Origin: an uncultured Veillonellaceae bacterium
Lineage (GTDB): Bacteria > Bacillota > Negativicutes > Selenomonadales > Selenomonadaceae
Direction: 5' to 3'
Assembly (NCBI GenBank): GCA_902801565.1
Contig: CADCIX010000009.1
Coordinates: 1-64,000 of the forward strand
DNA: 64,000 bases
The notes under the pieces are model-generated. The model did no database searches. It had not been told where the DNA came from and saw only the letters and a program-made list of their open reading frames with translations. The translations under genes were made by a program, and so were the position numbers. Shown here one piece after another: positions 33,501 to 43,199 of this stretch (positions within the stretch are counted from its first letter, which is position 1; the number at the start of each line of letters is the position of its first letter).

Positions 33501-33638
33501 TTACTTCTCGCAAACCTGGTTGCCGACGGTGCAAGATGTCTTGCACGCGGACTGGCAGGAGGCCTGACACTCCCCGCAACCTCCCGTCTTCAACGTCTTC
33601 TGCATGGTGGGTTTGTTTACTGTGACAATGTGTTTCAT
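33501..33638 (-). CDS. scfA: SCIFF six-cysteine ranthipeptide precursor
   Basis: Peptide of exactly 45 residues with six cysteines in its C-terminal half (GGCGECQASCQSACKTSC, then the last in QVCEK), the defining pattern of SCIFF (six cysteines in forty-five residues). It is the substrate of the radical-SAM maturase directly downstream. N-terminal leader begins MKHIVTVNKPTMQKTLKTGG. The ATG at 33638 has GAGGA upstream. SCIFF is almost universal in Clostridia; its function may be in quorum sensing or stress, not settled. Confidence 0.95.
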   Translation of the reverse strand: MKHIVTVNKPTMQKTLKTGGCGECQASCQSACKTSCTVGNQVCEK

Positions 33639-33677
33639 TTCCAAATCCTCCTCGTTCCGATAAAAAAGTGTATTTTG

Positions 33678-33706
33678 ATTATACCACCTCAAGGGGGAAC
33701 ATGCAA
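33678..33706 (-). promoter_or_regulatory. Promoter of the SCIFF precursor
   Basis: Minus strand TTGCAT (33706-33701), 17-base spacer, extended -10 TGGTATAAT (TATAAT at 33683-33678). Confidence 0.7.
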
Positions 33707-33739
33707 GGAATCCAGGGAATAATATTTACGAAAATCACG

Positions 33740-33774
33740 AAAAAACAGCCTGTCCCCAGAAAGAGGACAGGCTG
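33740..33774 (-). terminator. Terminator of the SLH-porin gene
   Basis: CAGCCTGTCC / GGACAGGCTG with a 9-base loop; minus-strand tail TTTTTT. Confidence 0.85.
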
Positions 33775-33812
33775 ATCCGTATCTTATTTACGACAACCTC
33801 TTATTTTGTTTA

Positions 33813-35099
33813 TCAGAAGAAGAAGCTTACACGACCGAAGAGAGTCTGGTTCTTCTCATGGTCCTCCAGCTGCTTGCCATTGAAATAAGCAATGCTGGTG
33901 CGGACATTCTTGAGCGGGATGTAGTCAACGCCGAGCTCCCAGCCCTTGAGATTCGTATCGAGATCTGCACCATATGCCGTATCATAAGTAGGCGCGAACG
34001 CAACATTATGGCCGAGGCTGCGATAGGCAACATGAGCTCCCCAAGTACCGGCATTCGCAGGCTTGATGCCCTTGTAGTCCAACTGGATATTGTAGGCCTT
34101 GCCATACCGGTCTGCCTTCGTGTTGCTTGCATAGGAAGCACCCAGGGCGACATTTCCGTCAAAATTGTACTTTGCGCCAACAGACCAGATCTGAGCCTTG
34201 TCCGTATCATGGTCATCCTCGTTGTAGCCATCATTGTGACGGAATGCCTCGTTGGTGAACTGGCGATATGCCAGACCGGCATTCCACTTGTCCTTGCTGT
34301 ACAGAGCCTCAATGCCAAGGTAATTGGCAGCCGTATCATCCCCATTGCTTGCAGCCAGGGAGCTGTTGGCGCGATTCATGTTGAAGCGACCGGCCTCAAT
34401 GCGGCCCTTGAAATCCTTTCCGAAGGTAACCTGAACACCGGAGAAGAAGTCATCCATGATCATTCCGCCATCAGAGGTGCTGAAGAAAGGCTGCTTGCCC
34501 AGCTTCACATTGAAGTTGTTGTAATCGCCCTCAGCGAAGGCATAGGTAAGGGCAACATCCCCAGACTCATCCGTCTTCATGTTGGTAGTAGCCGTCAGAC
34601 GAGCCTTGACCTTCCAGTGCTCATTGACCTCAGCCGTGGGGAACAAACGGAGCTGGAGCTGATCCGTATTCCTCTTGAACGTGCTGTCATCCTCCTGCTT
34701 GTCGCGGCGGCTCCAGTAACGATAACGGAGTTCGCCCGTCCACTGGACCATGTCGGCATGCTTCTCGAGGTTGGAAACGCGAACGCCGAGGTTGTTGAGC
34801 TCATCGCTGAACTCAGCAGCGAGCTTGTCGATGAGAGCCTTGTCCTTGGCACTGATATCAGACTTTGCCATAGCCTTGGCAACCATCTGGGCCATCTCAT
34901 AACGAGTGATGTTGCGGTCGCCGCGGAACGTGCCATCACCATAGCCGTTGATGACGCCATCAGCAGCAAGCTGGGTTACGGCATCATATGCCCAGTGGTC
35001 AGCAGGAACATCGGAGAACGGATTGGCAGCAGCAAAGGTCGTGCTGGCTGCACCGACGACGAGAGCCGTCGTAAGAGCGGATACGAGTGTCTTTTTCAC
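33813..35099 (-). CDS. SLH-domain outer-membrane porin (OmpM-like)
   Basis: Outer-membrane protein of 428 residues. A signal peptide ends near TTFA-AAN; one SLH domain follows (FSDVPADHWAYDAVTQLAADGVINGYGDGTFRGDRNITRYEMAQMV), then a short coiled coil (NNLGVRVSNLEKHADM) and a beta-barrel of alternating strands ending GRVSFFF, with the terminal Phe used by the BAM machinery. In Negativicutes the SLH domain tethers the outer membrane to polyamine-modified peptidoglycan. The start is a GTG at 35099 with AAGGTGA five bases upstream. High expression is likely from its promoter and terminator. Confidence 0.95.
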   Translation of the reverse strand: MKKTLVSALTTALVVGAASTTFAAANPFSDVPADHWAYDAVTQLAADGVINGYGDGTFRGDRNITRYEMAQMVAKAMAKSDISAKDKALIDKLAAEFSDELNNLGVRVSNLEKHADMVQWTGELRYRYWSRRDKQEDDSTFKRNTDQLQLRLFPTAEVNEHWKVKARLTATTNMKTDESGDVALTYAFAEGDYNNFNVKLGKQPFFSTSDGGMIMDDFFSGVQVTFGKDFKGRIEAGRFNMNRANSSLAASNGDDTAANYLGIEALYSKDKWNAGLAYRQFTNEAFRHNDGYNEDDHDTDKAQIWSVGAKYNFDGNVALGASYASNTKADRYGKAYNIQLDYKGIKPANAGTWGAHVAYRSLGHNVAFAPTYDTAYGADLDTNLKGWELGVDYIPLKNVRTSIAYFNGKQLEDHEKNQTLFGRVSFFF

Positions 35100-35224
35100 A
35101 AAAATCACCTTTTCCTTTACTATAGAAATAAATATCGGCATCTCCCAATCAGGTGACTCCGCTCCATGGAGTGTCCATGTTTCCTCAATGTGCGAAAATC
35201 CCCTGCACAGGAGCTTTGCCATTC

Positions 35225-35253
35225 AATATATCACACGATTTTTTTTAAGGCAA
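35225..35253 (-). promoter_or_regulatory. Promoter of the SLH-porin gene
   Basis: Minus strand TTGCCT (35253-35248), 17-base spacer, TATATT (35230-35225), giving a leader of about 120 bases. Confidence 0.65.
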
Positions 35254-35325
35254 GCCTTTTCCAAAAAAAAATGAAAAAAATATGAAATAGGGGCAATTCC
35301 TTGCTATAATAAGAATATGCCCCCT

Positions 35326-35529
35326 CTATTCAGATTTTTCCGCCTTCTGCACGATGCCGCGCACCATCTTCTCAAACTTTGGGCGCGGCAGCATGACAAA
35401 ATGGCCGCAACCCTGGCATTTCAGCCCGAAGTCCATGCCCGTGCGGGTGATCTTCCACTCATGGCTTCCGCAGGGATGCGCCTTCTTCATGCGCACGATG
35501 TCACCCACATCATAATGCACTTTTTCCAT
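35326..35529 (-). CDS. DUF951 zinc-ribbon-like protein
   Basis: Small cytoplasmic protein of 67 residues matching DUF951, a Firmicutes family of unknown function: VGDIVRMKKAHPCGSHEWKITRTGMDFGLKCQGCGHFVMLPR. The cysteines in HPCG and CQGC could form a metal site with nearby histidines. It is divergent from the nitrilase-family gene by 35 bases. Downstream an inverted repeat (TAGGGGCA / TGCCCCCT, about 35288-35328) followed by a T run on the minus strand is its likely terminator. Confidence 0.88.
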   Translation of the reverse strand: MEKVHYDVGDIVRMKKAHPCGSHEWKITRTGMDFGLKCQGCGHFVMLPRPKFEKMVRGIVQKAEKSE

Positions 35530-35564
35530 TGTGTTCCCTTTCTACCCAGAAATCGAGGTGCCCT

Positions 35565-36347
35565 ATGAAAATTTCTGTCCTGCAAATGAACATCCGTCTC
35601 GGCGACTTAGCCGCCAACATCGAGACCCTTCGCCGTCTCATGGAAGATGCCATGCAAGAGCTTCCCGATGTGGTCCTGCTCCCGGAGCTATGGAACATCG
35701 GCTTCTACCCGCAGCCTGTCGCGAAACATGCCAGAAGCAGCGAGAAGGAGTCGTGCCAGACCTTGGAAGAACTGGCACGGCAGTACCATGTGAACATCGT
35801 GGGAGGCACCATTGCCACCACGAGCGCGAAGGGCATCTACAATACCTGCTATGTCTTCAACCGGGAAGGCGAGCTCATCGCCTCCTATGACAAGACCCAT
35901 CTTTTCTCCCCCATGAAGGAGCATGAGGACTTCACCCCCGGCAGCAAGCTCTCCACCTTTGTGCTGGACGGCATGAAATGTGCCGCCATCGTCTGCTACG
36001 ATGTGCGCTTCCCGGAGCTGGTCCGCAAGCTCGCCCTTGACGATGTGGAGGTGCTGTTCCTCCCCGCCGAATGGCCCATGGAACGCCTCATCCACTGGCA
36101 AACACTCATCCGCGCCCGCGCCATCGAAAACCAGATCTTCCTCGTGGCGGCAAATGGGGCGGGAACCTTCCCCGATGGCATGGTCCTGGCGGGACATTCC
36201 GCCATCATCGACCCCTGGGGAGGCGTCCTTGCGGAAGCCGAGGACAAAGAAGCTGTTCTTCACGCCAATCTCCGGCCCATCATCCGCCAGCAGATCAAGG
36301 AAAGCATGGACGTATTCGCCGACCGCCGCCCCAAATTATACAAATAA
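35565..36347 (+). CDS. Carbon-nitrogen hydrolase (nitrilase superfamily, omega-amidase-like)
   Basis: Cytoplasmic amidase of 260 residues with the complete catalytic triad: Glu in VLLPELWNIGF, Lys in SYDKTHLFSPM, Cys in IVCYDVRFPEL. The length and motifs match the YafV/omega-amidase branch that cleaves alpha-keto glutaramate-type amides, a repair function, but other substrates are possible. The ATG at 35565 is chosen over 35529 because GAGG lies just upstream. The 3' end meets ychF head-on with a 4-base gap. Confidence 0.9.
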   Translation: MKISVLQMNIRLGDLAANIETLRRLMEDAMQELPDVVLLPELWNIGFYPQPVAKHARSSEKESCQTLEELARQYHVNIVGGTIATTSAKGIYNTCYVFNREGELIASYDKTHLFSPMKEHEDFTPGSKLSTFVLDGMKCAAIVCYDVRFPELVRKLALDDVEVLFLPAEWPMERLIHWQTLIRARAIENQIFLVAANGAGTFPDGMVLAGHSAIIDPWGGVLAEAEDKEAVLHANLRPIIRQQIKESMDVFADRRPKLYK

Positions 36348-36351
36348 AGAA

Positions 36352-37455
36352 TCAAACATTGAAGCGGAAATTGGTCACATCCCCGTCCTGCATGATGTAG
36401 TCCTTGCCCTCCAGCCGAACCTGTCCCTTTTCCCTCGCCGCAGCGACACTGCCGGCAGCGATGAGGTCATCGTAACTGACAATCTCGGCACGGATGAAGC
36501 CACGCTCGAAATCCGTATGGATCTTCCCTGCGGCCTTCGGTGCCGTCGTCCCCTTGACAATCGTCCAGGCACGGCACTCATCCGGCCCCGCCGTGAGGAA
36601 GGTCATGAGCCCCAGAAGGTCGAAGGCTGCCTTGATGAGCTTGTCGAGGCCGGACTCCGTAAGCCCCATGTCTGCAAGGAACTCCTTTGCCTCTTCCTCA
36701 TCCAGCTCTGCGATTTCCGATTCCACCCTGGCAGAGATCACCACGACTTCCGCATGCTCCCCTGCGGCGAATTCCCTCACCTTCTTTACAAAGTCATTTT
36801 CCTCCGATGCGGCCACCTCATCCTCTGCGACATTTGCCACATAGAGGGTCGGCTTCAGCGTCAACAGGTTCATCTCCTTGATGAGCTCCAGGTCATCTTC
36901 GGAAAGTTCCACGCTGCGGGCGGGCTTTGCGTCGTCCAATGCTGCCTTGATGCGGCGCAGGACCTCATCCTCCGCCTTCGCTTCCTTGCTGCCGGACTTT
37001 GCGATCCTCGCCAGCTTCATGATGCGCTTCTCCACGATTTCCAGATCCGCAAGGCAAAGCTCCGTCTGGATGATATCGATGTCGCGAATCGGATCAATCC
37101 CGCCCTCCACATGGGTGATATTCGAGTCCTCAAAGCAGCGCACCACATGAGCCACGGCATCCACCTGGCGGATGTGCTCCAGGAACTTGTTGCCAAGTCC
37201 TTCGCCCTTGGAGGCGCCCTTCACCAAACCCGCGATGTCCACAAAGCTCACCGTTGCCGGCGTCGTCTTCTTGGAATCATACATTTTGTGAAGCACTTCC
37301 AGGCGTGCATCCGGCACAGGCACCACGCCAACATTGGGCTCGATGGTGCAAAAGGGATAGTTCGCAGCTTCTGCCCCTGCCTTCGTGATCGCGTTGAACA
37401 ACGTGCTCTTGCCCACATTCGGCAGGCCTACAATACCAACTCCAAGATTGCTCAA
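36352..37455 (-). CDS. ychF: Redox-regulated Obg-family ATPase YchF
   Basis: P-loop ATPase of 367 residues in the Obg family but ATP-preferring. G1 [21 protein letters not shown], the [12 protein letters not shown] switch, [17 protein letters not shown], and a C-terminal TGS-like domain ending with [11 protein letters not shown] identify YchF/OLA1. It binds ribosomes and takes part in oxidative-stress control. The start is a TTG at 37455 with GAGGTGG six bases upstream. A terminator (37471-37501) separates it from upp. Confidence 0.95.
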   Translation of the reverse strand: MSNLGVGIVGLPNVGKSTLFNAITKAGAEAANYPFCTIEPNVGVVPVPDARLEVLHKMYDSKKTTPATVSFVDIAGLVKGASKGEGLGNKFLEHIRQVDAVAHVVRCFEDSNITHVEGGIDPIRDIDIIQTELCLADLEIVEKRIMKLARIAKSGSKEAKAEDEVLRRIKAALDDAKPARSVELSEDDLELIKEMNLLTLKPTLYVANVAEDEVAASEENDFVKKVREFAAGEHAEVVVISARVESEIAELDEEEAKEFLADMGLTESGLDKLIKAAFDLLGLMTFLTAGPDECRAWTIVKGTTAPKAAGKIHTDFERGFIRAEIVSYDDLIAAGSVAAAREKGQVRLEGKDYIMQDGDVTNFRFNV

Positions 37456-37470
37456 TTTGTTCCACCTCTC

Positions 37471-37501
37471 AAAAATAGCGTGCGGGCAGCTTCCCGCACG
37501 C
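37471..37501 (-). terminator. Terminator of the rpiB-glyA-upp run
   Basis: GCGTGCGGG / CCCGCACGC with a 6-base loop; minus-strand tail TATTTTT. It lies 21 bases after the upp stop. Confidence 0.85.
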
Positions 37502-37521
37502 TTTCTTTTCGCTACGAATAT

Positions 37522-38160
37522 TTAAAGTGTCCCGAAGATGCGGTCCCCCGCATCGCCGAGTCCCGGCACGATATAGCCCTTCTCATTGAGGCGCTCGTCA
37601 ACAGCCGCCACATAGACGGGAATATCCGGATGGTCGCGGTTGATGACCTTGACGCCCTCCGGCGCCGCCACAAGGCACATGAGGGTGATGGACTTCGCGC
37701 CGCGGTCCTTGATCATCTGCAGGGCCGCCGATGCACTGCCGCCCGTTGCCAGCATGGGATCCACGACGATGAGTGTACGCTCCTCCACATCGCTGGGCAA
37801 CTTGCAGTAATATTCCACGGGCTTCAATGTCTCCGGGTCGCGGTAGAGGCCAATATGCCCCACCCGCGCCGCAGGCACCATATTCAGCACACCGCTGAGC
37901 ATGCCGAGCCCCGCCCGGAGGATCGGGACCACGCCCACCTTCTTGCCTGCAAGCACCTTGCTCCTGCACTTCGCCACAGGGGTCTCAATCTCCACTTCCT
38001 TCAACGGAAAATCGCGGGTGATCTCATAGGTCATGAGCATGGCGATTTCCTCCAGAAGCTCGCGGAAATCCTTCGTGCCGGTTTCCTTCTGCCGCATCAG
38101 CGTCAGCTTATGCTGCACAAGGGGATGATTGATGACCGTGACTTTCATTTCTTCCGACAT
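37522..38160 (-). CDS. upp: Uracil phosphoribosyltransferase
   Basis: Pyrimidine salvage enzyme of 212 residues that makes UMP from uracil and PRPP. The PRPP-binding loop [16 protein letters not shown] and the uracil-binding region [29 protein letters not shown] are complete, as is the N-terminal [17 protein letters not shown] precedes the ATG at 38160 by five bases. It follows glyA by 11 bases. The rpiB-glyA-upp order is also that of Bacillus. Confidence 0.96.
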   Translation of the reverse strand: MSEEMKVTVINHPLVQHKLTLMRQKETGTKDFRELLEEIAMLMTYEITRDFPLKEVEIETPVAKCRSKVLAGKKVGVVPILRAGLGMLSGVLNMVPAARVGHIGLYRDPETLKPVEYYCKLPSDVEERTLIVVDPMLATGGSASAALQMIKDRGAKSITLMCLVAAPEGVKVINRDHPDIPVYVAAVDERLNEKGYIVPGLGDAGDRIFGTL

Positions 38161-38171
38161 AGTCTTCCTCC

Positions 38172-39425
38172 TCACATTCCCTCATATAAGGGGTATTTGT
38201 CGCAAAGGGCGGCCACGCGCTTGCGGGCCTCCTCCTTTGCTTTCTCCTCCGAAGGATGATCCAAAACAAGAGCAAGGATGGCAGCGACCTCCTCCATATC
38301 TGCCTCCTTGAAGCCCCTCGTCGTAAGGGCGGGAGAGCCGAGACGGATACCGCTGGTGACAAAGGGAGAACGGGTCTCAAAGGGAATCGTGTTGCGGTTG
38401 GCGGTGATGTTCACCTCATCCAGCAGGAGCTGCGCCTCCTTGCCCGTGAGTTTCTTGTTCGTGAGATCCACGAGCATGAGGTGGTTGTCCGTGCCGCCGG
38501 AGACGAGGCGGAACCCATCCTCCTTCAGCCCCTTGGCAAGGGCTGCCGCATTCTTCACCGTCTGTTTTGCGTAGGTGGCGAACTCCGGCTGCAAGGCCTC
38601 CTGCAGGGCAACTGCCTTTGCAGCGATGACATGCATCAAGGGACCGCCCTGGATCCCAGGGAACACCGCCTTGTTGAACTGCTTGCCGAACTCGGCATCC
38701 TTGCAGAGGATCATTCCTCCGCGGGGACCCCGCAGGGTCTTGTGTGTCGTCGTCGTGACCACATCGGCGTAGGGAACGGGGCTCGGATGCATGCCTGCCA
38801 CCACCAGTCCCGCGATATGGGCAATGTCCACCATGAGGTATGCCCCAACGGAATGGGCGATTTCCGCCAGACGCGGGAAATCGATGATGCGGGGATAGGC
38901 CGAGGCCCCTGCCACGATGAGCTTGGGCTTGCACTCCTCCGCTTTCTTCTGCAGGGCATCATAGTCAATGCACTCCGTCTCGCGGGACACCCCATAGGGA
39001 ACAATCTTGAAATACTTGCCGGACATGTTCACCGGACTGCCATGGGTGAGATGGCCTCCATCCGTGAGGCTCATTCCCATGACCACATCCCCGGGCTCCA
39101 ACAAGGAAAAGAACACAGCCATGTTCGCCTGTGCACCGGAGTGGGGCTGGACGTTGGCATAACCAGCGCCGAAGAGCTTCTTCGCGCGGTCAATGGCAAG
39201 CTGCTCCACCACATCGACGAACTCACAGCCGCCATAGTAGCGCTTGCCCGGATAGCCTTCCGCATACTTGTTCGTCAGAACGCTCCCCTGTGCCTCCATG
39301 ACCGCACGGCTCACGATATTCTCCGAGGCGATGAGCTCCAGCTTCGTCTGCTGGCGGTGCAGCTCATCACCAATCCCCTTGGCGATCTCCGGGTCAACGT
39401 TCTTCAATGCATCCATCAAACTCAA
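38172..39425 (-). CDS. glyA: Serine hydroxymethyltransferase
   Basis: PLP enzyme of about 417 residues that interconverts serine and glycine and charges tetrahydrofolate with a one-carbon unit. The PLP-lysine motif [17 protein letters not shown] is intact, with [21 protein letters not shown] and [13 protein letters not shown]. The start is uncertain: GGAGG lies seven bases before a TTG at 39425 and sixteen before the ATG at 39416, so the TTG is preferred. It lies between rpiB and upp. Confidence 0.95.
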   Translation of the reverse strand: MSLMDALKNVDPEIAKGIGDELHRQQTKLELIASENIVSRAVMEAQGSVLTNKYAEGYPGKRYYGGCEFVDVVEQLAIDRAKKLFGAGYANVQPHSGAQANMAVFFSLLEPGDVVMGMSLTDGGHLTHGSPVNMSGKYFKIVPYGVSRETECIDYDALQKKAEECKPKLIVAGASAYPRIIDFPRLAEIAHSVGAYLMVDIAHIAGLVVAGMHPSPVPYADVVTTTTHKTLRGPRGGMILCKDAEFGKQFNKAVFPGIQGGPLMHVIAAKAVALQEALQPEFATYAKQTVKNAAALAKGLKEDGFRLVSGGTDNHLMLVDLTNKKLTGKEAQLLLDEVNITANRNTIPFETRSPFVTSGIRLGSPALTTRGFKEADMEEVAAILALVLDHPSEEKAKEEARKRVAALCDKYPLYEGM

Positions 39426-39481
39426 TGTTCTTCCTCCTGTCAGGTTCCCAAAACTTGCTTCCCATCTGTCCTTGCAGAACT

Positions 39482-39925
39482 TCATTTGCCCTCCAGAGCC
39501 ATGATCTTATTCACGCGGCGCTCATGACGGCCTCCCTGGAACTCAGCCTGGAGCCAGGCGCGCACAATCTCGCCCGCAGGCCCAATGCCCGTCACGCGGC
39601 CTCCCATGGCCAGCACATTGGCATCGTTGTGCTCCCGCGCCATTTTCGCCGAATACACATCTGTGCAAAGGGCGCAACGGATTCCCTTGATCTTGTTGGC
39701 GGCAATGGAAATGCCGATGCCCGTGCCGCAGAGCACGATCCCCCTGTCCGACTTGCCGCTCACGACATCCGCGCAGACCTTCTCTGCGATGTCGGGATAA
39801 TCCACGGAATCCGTCCCAAAGGTTCCCACATCAGTCACCTCGATGTCACCGAACCCCTTGAGGACCATCTTCACTTCCTCCTTGAGATCCACGGCGCCAT
39901 GGTCACTGCCAATCGTAATCCTCAT
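39482..39925 (-). CDS. rpiB: Ribose-5-phosphate isomerase B
   Basis: Pentose-phosphate isomerase of 147 residues, interconverting ribose 5-phosphate and ribulose 5-phosphate. The N-terminal [10 protein letters not shown] motif, the catalytic cysteine in [17 protein letters not shown] and [14 protein letters not shown] are typical. The family is also called LacA/RpiB. GGAGG precedes the ATG. It is the first gene of the rpiB-glyA-upp run; the region upstream holds a repeated promoter-like element (39942-40050). Confidence 0.95.
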   Translation of the reverse strand: MRITIGSDHGAVDLKEEVKMVLKGFGDIEVTDVGTFGTDSVDYPDIAEKVCADVVSGKSDRGIVLCGTGIGISIAANKIKGIRCALCTDVYSAKMAREHNDANVLAMGGRVTGIGPAGEIVRAWLQAEFQGGRHERRVNKIMALEGK

Positions 39926-39955
39926 CGCGACCCCTCCTATTACATATGTCTTCGC

Positions 39956-39997
39956 TAAGCGTTCATATTATACCACAAGGGCATATATTCTCGCTAA
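39956..39997 (-). repeat. 42-nt dispersed repeat with -10-like core, upstream of rpiB
   Basis: On the minus strand it opens TTAGCGAGAATATATGCC and ends TGGTATAATATGAACGCTTA. An almost identical copy lies upstream of trkA (51529-51570), and a shorter copy of the TATAATATGAACGCTTA half follows at 40026-40042. It includes an extended -10 (TGGTATAAT) facing rpiB. Confidence 0.7.
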
Positions 39998-40050
39998 CCT
40001 CAGACTGCATTTCATTTGTCTTCGCTAAGCGTTCATATTATAACGCATTG

Positions 40051-40178
40051 TTCAGATTTTGCCAACGGCAAAATATTCCAATTGACGTTTCGACAGGCTT
40101 GTCCTGTCATAACGCATTGCGACGCGAAGCTAGCCCCCGAAGGGGGTTCAGATTTTGCCAACGGCAAAATATTCGACT
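40051..40178. repeat. Short repeats between rpiB and the Sua5 gene
   Basis: The 17-base string TTCAGATTTTGCCAACG plus GCAAAATATTC occurs twice (about 40051-40078 and 40148-40175), each able to fold as TTTTGCC-AAC-GGCAAAA. Between them are AGCCCCCGAAGGGGGTT and GACAGGCTTGTCCTGTC hairpins. No gene is visible in this stretch. Confidence 0.6.
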
Positions 40179-41234
40179 CTACACCCGAATGCTCTGGAAT
40201 CCGCTTGCCTTGTGCAGGCGGTTCATGATGGCAAGCCCCAGTTCCTCCTCGTCCGTTCCCTCTGCCAGAAGGCAGTCCGCATCCGCATCGTCGAAGCTCC
40301 GCAGGGCCTCATAGATATTGGCGGCGATTGCGGGCAAATCCCCCCGGTGCCCATAGGAAACCAGGAGCTCCTTTGGAATCATCCCGCCGATTGCGGCAAT
40401 CGTCTCCTCGCTGGCAATGATGCCAACCTTCTTATGTTTCTCCTGCCGCTGCTCGATTGCCTTGCGAAAAGCGTCTTCCATCCCGGAGGGATTTCCTTCC
40501 AGAAGGGTCAGGGGCACCTTTGGCGCATAGTGCCGGTACTTCATGCCGGGTGCCTTGGGAATGGCAGATTCATCCACTAAGGCAGGATCGATATCCACCT
40601 TGCCCAGCACCTCCTCCAGCATTTCCCGCGTAACGGCTCCGGGCCGCAGGATCACCGCGGTCTCTCCCGTGCAGTCCACAATGGTGGACTCAACCCCGAA
40701 ATGGCAGGCCCCGCCGTCAAGGACGAGGGGGATTTTCCCCTTGAGGTCATGGTACACGGCCTCCGCTGTCGTCGGGCTGGGACGCCCCGAGGTATTCGCG
40801 CTGGGAGCGGCAATGGGCACCCCTGCGGCACGTATCATGGCCCGCGCCACATCGTGATCCGGCATTCGGATGCCCACCGTGCCAAGCCCGCCCGTGATGC
40901 TGTCCGGCACCTGGGGAGCTTTCCGCATAACGAGGGTGATGGGGCCGGGACAGAAGGCCGCCATGAGCCGCTCTGCCATCCAGGGGACTTCCGCCGCCAC
41001 ATGTTCCACCATGGGGCGGTTTGCCACATGAAGGATCAGGGGATTGTCCGAGGGACGCCCCTTTGCCTCGTAAATGCCGGCGCAGGCCTTCCCGTCGAGG
41101 CCATTGGCTCCAAGCCCATAGACCGTTTCCGTGGGGAACGCCACAAGGCCGCCTTCCTTCAGGATGCGCCCCGCTTCCTCCAGCACATCCTGTTGCCTGC
41201 GCACATCCGTGACCGCAACAATCCGTGTGTTCAT
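40179..41234 (-). CDS. L-threonylcarbamoyladenylate synthase, Sua5 type
   Basis: Enzyme of 351 residues that makes threonylcarbamoyl-AMP for the universal t6A modification of ANN-decoding tRNAs. The YrdC-like domain has GGLVAFPTETVYGLGANG, KGRPSDNPLILHV and PSANTSGRPSPT; the C-terminal Sua5 domain (from about residue 220, PGMKYRHYAPKVPLTLLEG) marks the longer Sua5 form, not TsaC. GGAG lies upstream of the ATG at 41234, which overlaps the prmC stop (ATGA). Confidence 0.95.
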   Translation of the reverse strand: MNTRIVAVTDVRRQQDVLEEAGRILKEGGLVAFPTETVYGLGANGLDGKACAGIYEAKGRPSDNPLILHVANRPMVEHVAAEVPWMAERLMAAFCPGPITLVMRKAPQVPDSITGGLGTVGIRMPDHDVARAMIRAAGVPIAAPSANTSGRPSPTTAEAVYHDLKGKIPLVLDGGACHFGVESTIVDCTGETAVILRPGAVTREMLEEVLGKVDIDPALVDESAIPKAPGMKYRHYAPKVPLTLLEGNPSGMEDAFRKAIEQRQEKHKKVGIIASEETIAAIGGMIPKELLVSYGHRGDLPAIAANIYEALRSFDDADADCLLAEGTDEEELGLAIMNRLHKASGFQSIRV

Positions 41235-42115
41235 CTTGCACCATCTCCCCTCCATGCAATGACCACACGCGCGATTCCCGCCAGATCCTTCAGGATCTCC
41301 GTCCGTGCGATCAAGGGATTCTCCTCTGCCATTCCCGCCACGGCAGCAGCTTGATGAATGCCCACCTCAAAGGCCAGGAAGCCATTCTGCTCCAAAAGTG
41401 CGGGAGCATCCTTGCAAAGGCGGCGGTAGAAATCCAGGCCATCCACGCCACCCGCCAATGCGGTTATGGGCTCATTGTCCCGGACCTCCGGGGAAAGTCC
41501 CGAAAGGTCCCCGTCCGGAATATAGGGCGGGTTGGAAAGGATGGCCGCAAATCTTCTTCCTTCGAGAGGCGCCAGCAGATCCCCTTCCAGGAACTCCACC
41601 CGCTCGGACAGGCCCATTGCCTCGGCATTCTTCTTCGCCACAGCAATCGCCTCGGGAGAGATATCCACCGTCACAGCCTTGGAATCAGGAAGGAAATGGA
41701 GCACGGAAAGGCAGATGGCCCCGGTTCCCGTCCCGATATCGGCAAAAAGCAAAGAATCCCCTGCAAAGCCTTTCAATCTCTCCAGCGCCGCCTGCACGAG
41801 AAGCTCCGTCTCGGGACGCGGCACAAGGGTCGCCCTGCTCACTTGAAAAGGCAATCCCATGAACTCCCTGTGCCCCACGAGATACGCCACGGGAACCCTC
41901 TGCACCCTCTGCCTGATGAGGTCCTTGTAAGCTGCCAGTTCCCCTTTTTCCAAAGGCTCGTCAAAATGGACATAGAGATAGATGCGCTCTTTACCCAGCA
42001 CATGGGAAAGCAGTACCTCGGCATCAAGGCGCGGGGATTCCACGCCCTTTCCTCCGAAGTACTGCTCCGTCCACTTCAATATTCGCCCAATGGTCCATAT
42101 TTCATCTGCCATCAT
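41231..42115 (-). CDS. prmC: Release-factor glutamine methyltransferase
   Basis: SAM-dependent enzyme of 294 residues that methylates the GGQ glutamine of release factors. SAM motif [15 protein letters not shown], active-site motif [12 protein letters not shown], and the N-terminal PrmC helical domain ([29 protein letters not shown]) identify it. The start overlaps the prfA stop (ATGA), matching its substrate gene directly upstream. Confidence 0.96.
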   Translation of the reverse strand: MMADEIWTIGRILKWTEQYFGGKGVESPRLDAEVLLSHVLGKERIYLYVHFDEPLEKGELAAYKDLIRQRVQRVPVAYLVGHREFMGLPFQVSRATLVPRPETELLVQAALERLKGFAGDSLLFADIGTGTGAICLSVLHFLPDSKAVTVDISPEAIAVAKKNAEAMGLSERVEFLEGDLLAPLEGRRFAAILSNPPYIPDGDLSGLSPEVRDNEPITALAGGVDGLDFYRRLCKDAPALLEQNGFLAFEVGIHQAAAVAGMAEENPLIARTEILKDLAGIARVVIAWRGDGAR

Positions 42116-43188
42116 TTCACCTTGCTCAGCCGTTCTGCCTGATCTGCGGTAATCAAAGCCCCCAGAATCTCTTCCAGTTCACCGTTCAGCACGCTGTCCA
42201 GCTTGTGGAGCGTGAGCCCGATGCGATGGTCCGTCACGCGCCCCTGGGGGAAATTATAGGTGCGGATGCGCTCGCTGCGGTCACCGGAACCCACCTGGCT
42301 GCGGCGGTCTGCCGCCACTTCCGCCTCCTGCTCCTGCCGCGCCTTGTCCTGGATGCGCGCCCGCAGGACCTTCATGGCCTTCTCCTTGTTCTTGAGCTGG
42401 GATTTCTCATCCTGGCACTGCACCACAATGCCCGTCGGGATATGGGTGATGCGGATGGCGGTCTCCGTCCGGTTGACGTACTGCCCGCCTGCGCCACTGG
42501 CACAATAGGTGTCAATGCGAAGGTCATTGGGATCCACGGCGACCTCCACTTCCTCCATCTCCGGCAGGACAGCCACCGTCACCGCCGAGGTATGGATACG
42601 CCCGCCGGATTCCGTCACAGGCACGCGCTGCACGCGATGGGTTCCACTCTCATATTTCAGCTTGCTGTAGGCGCCATAGCCGTCCACAGAGAAGGAAATC
42701 TCCTTGAAGCCACCGATTTCCGTGGCATTGGAGTCCATGATCTCCACCTTCCAGCCCTGTTTCTCCGCATAGCGGGAATACATGCGGAAAAGGTCCCCCG
42801 CAAAAAGCGCCGCCTCCTCGCCGCCAACGCCGCCGCGAATCTCCACGATGACGCTCTTGTCATCATTGGGATCCTTGGGAAGCAACAGAAGCGGCATCTC
42901 GCCGTCCAGCACTTCCTTGCGTGCCTTGAGCTCAGCCAGTTCTTCTTCCACCAGCTTGCGCATCTCGTCATCCAGAGATTCCTCCAGCATGGCCCTGGTA
43001 TCTTCCAGGCCGGAGCAGACCTTCTTGTACTCCCGCACCTTTTCCACAATGGGAGCAAGGGAGGCATGCTCCTTGCTGTAGCGCTGCCAGCGGTCCATGT
43101 CCTGCATCACGTCGGGATCGCTGATGAGCGATTCCAGTTCCAGATACTTGTTTTCGATTGACTGGAGTTTTTCCAGCAATGTTTCCAC
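42112..43188 (-). CDS. prfA: Peptide chain release factor 1
   Basis: RF1 of 358 residues, terminating at UAA and UAG. The stop-codon recognition segment [18 protein letters not shown] contains PVT (the PxT motif that separates RF1 from the SPF of RF2), and the peptidyl-release motif is [18 protein letters not shown]. The next gene is prmC, whose product methylates that glutamine. The upstream gene is DUF1385. Confidence 0.97.
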   Translation of the reverse strand: METLLEKLQSIENKYLELESLISDPDVMQDMDRWQRYSKEHASLAPIVEKVREYKKVCSGLEDTRAMLEESLDDEMRKLVEEELAELKARKEVLDGEMPLLLLPKDPNDDKSVIVEIRGGVGGEEAALFAGDLFRMYSRYAEKQGWKVEIMDSNATEIGGFKEISFSVDGYGAYSKLKYESGTHRVQRVPVTESGGRIHTSAVTVAVLPEMEEVEVAVDPNDLRIDTYCASGAGGQYVNRTETAIRITHIPTGIVVQCQDEKSQLKNKEKAMKVLRARIQDKARQEQEAEVAADRRSQVGSGDRSERIRTYNFPQGRVTDHRIGLTLHKLDSVLNGELEEILGALITADQAERLSKVK

Positions 43189-43199
43189 CTCAATCTTAC

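Noticed and set aside
35980-38259. Plus-strand frame of 759 codons
   Set aside because: It is antisense to ychF and upp and out of frame with the nitrilase-family gene; composition effect of GC-rich coding DNA.
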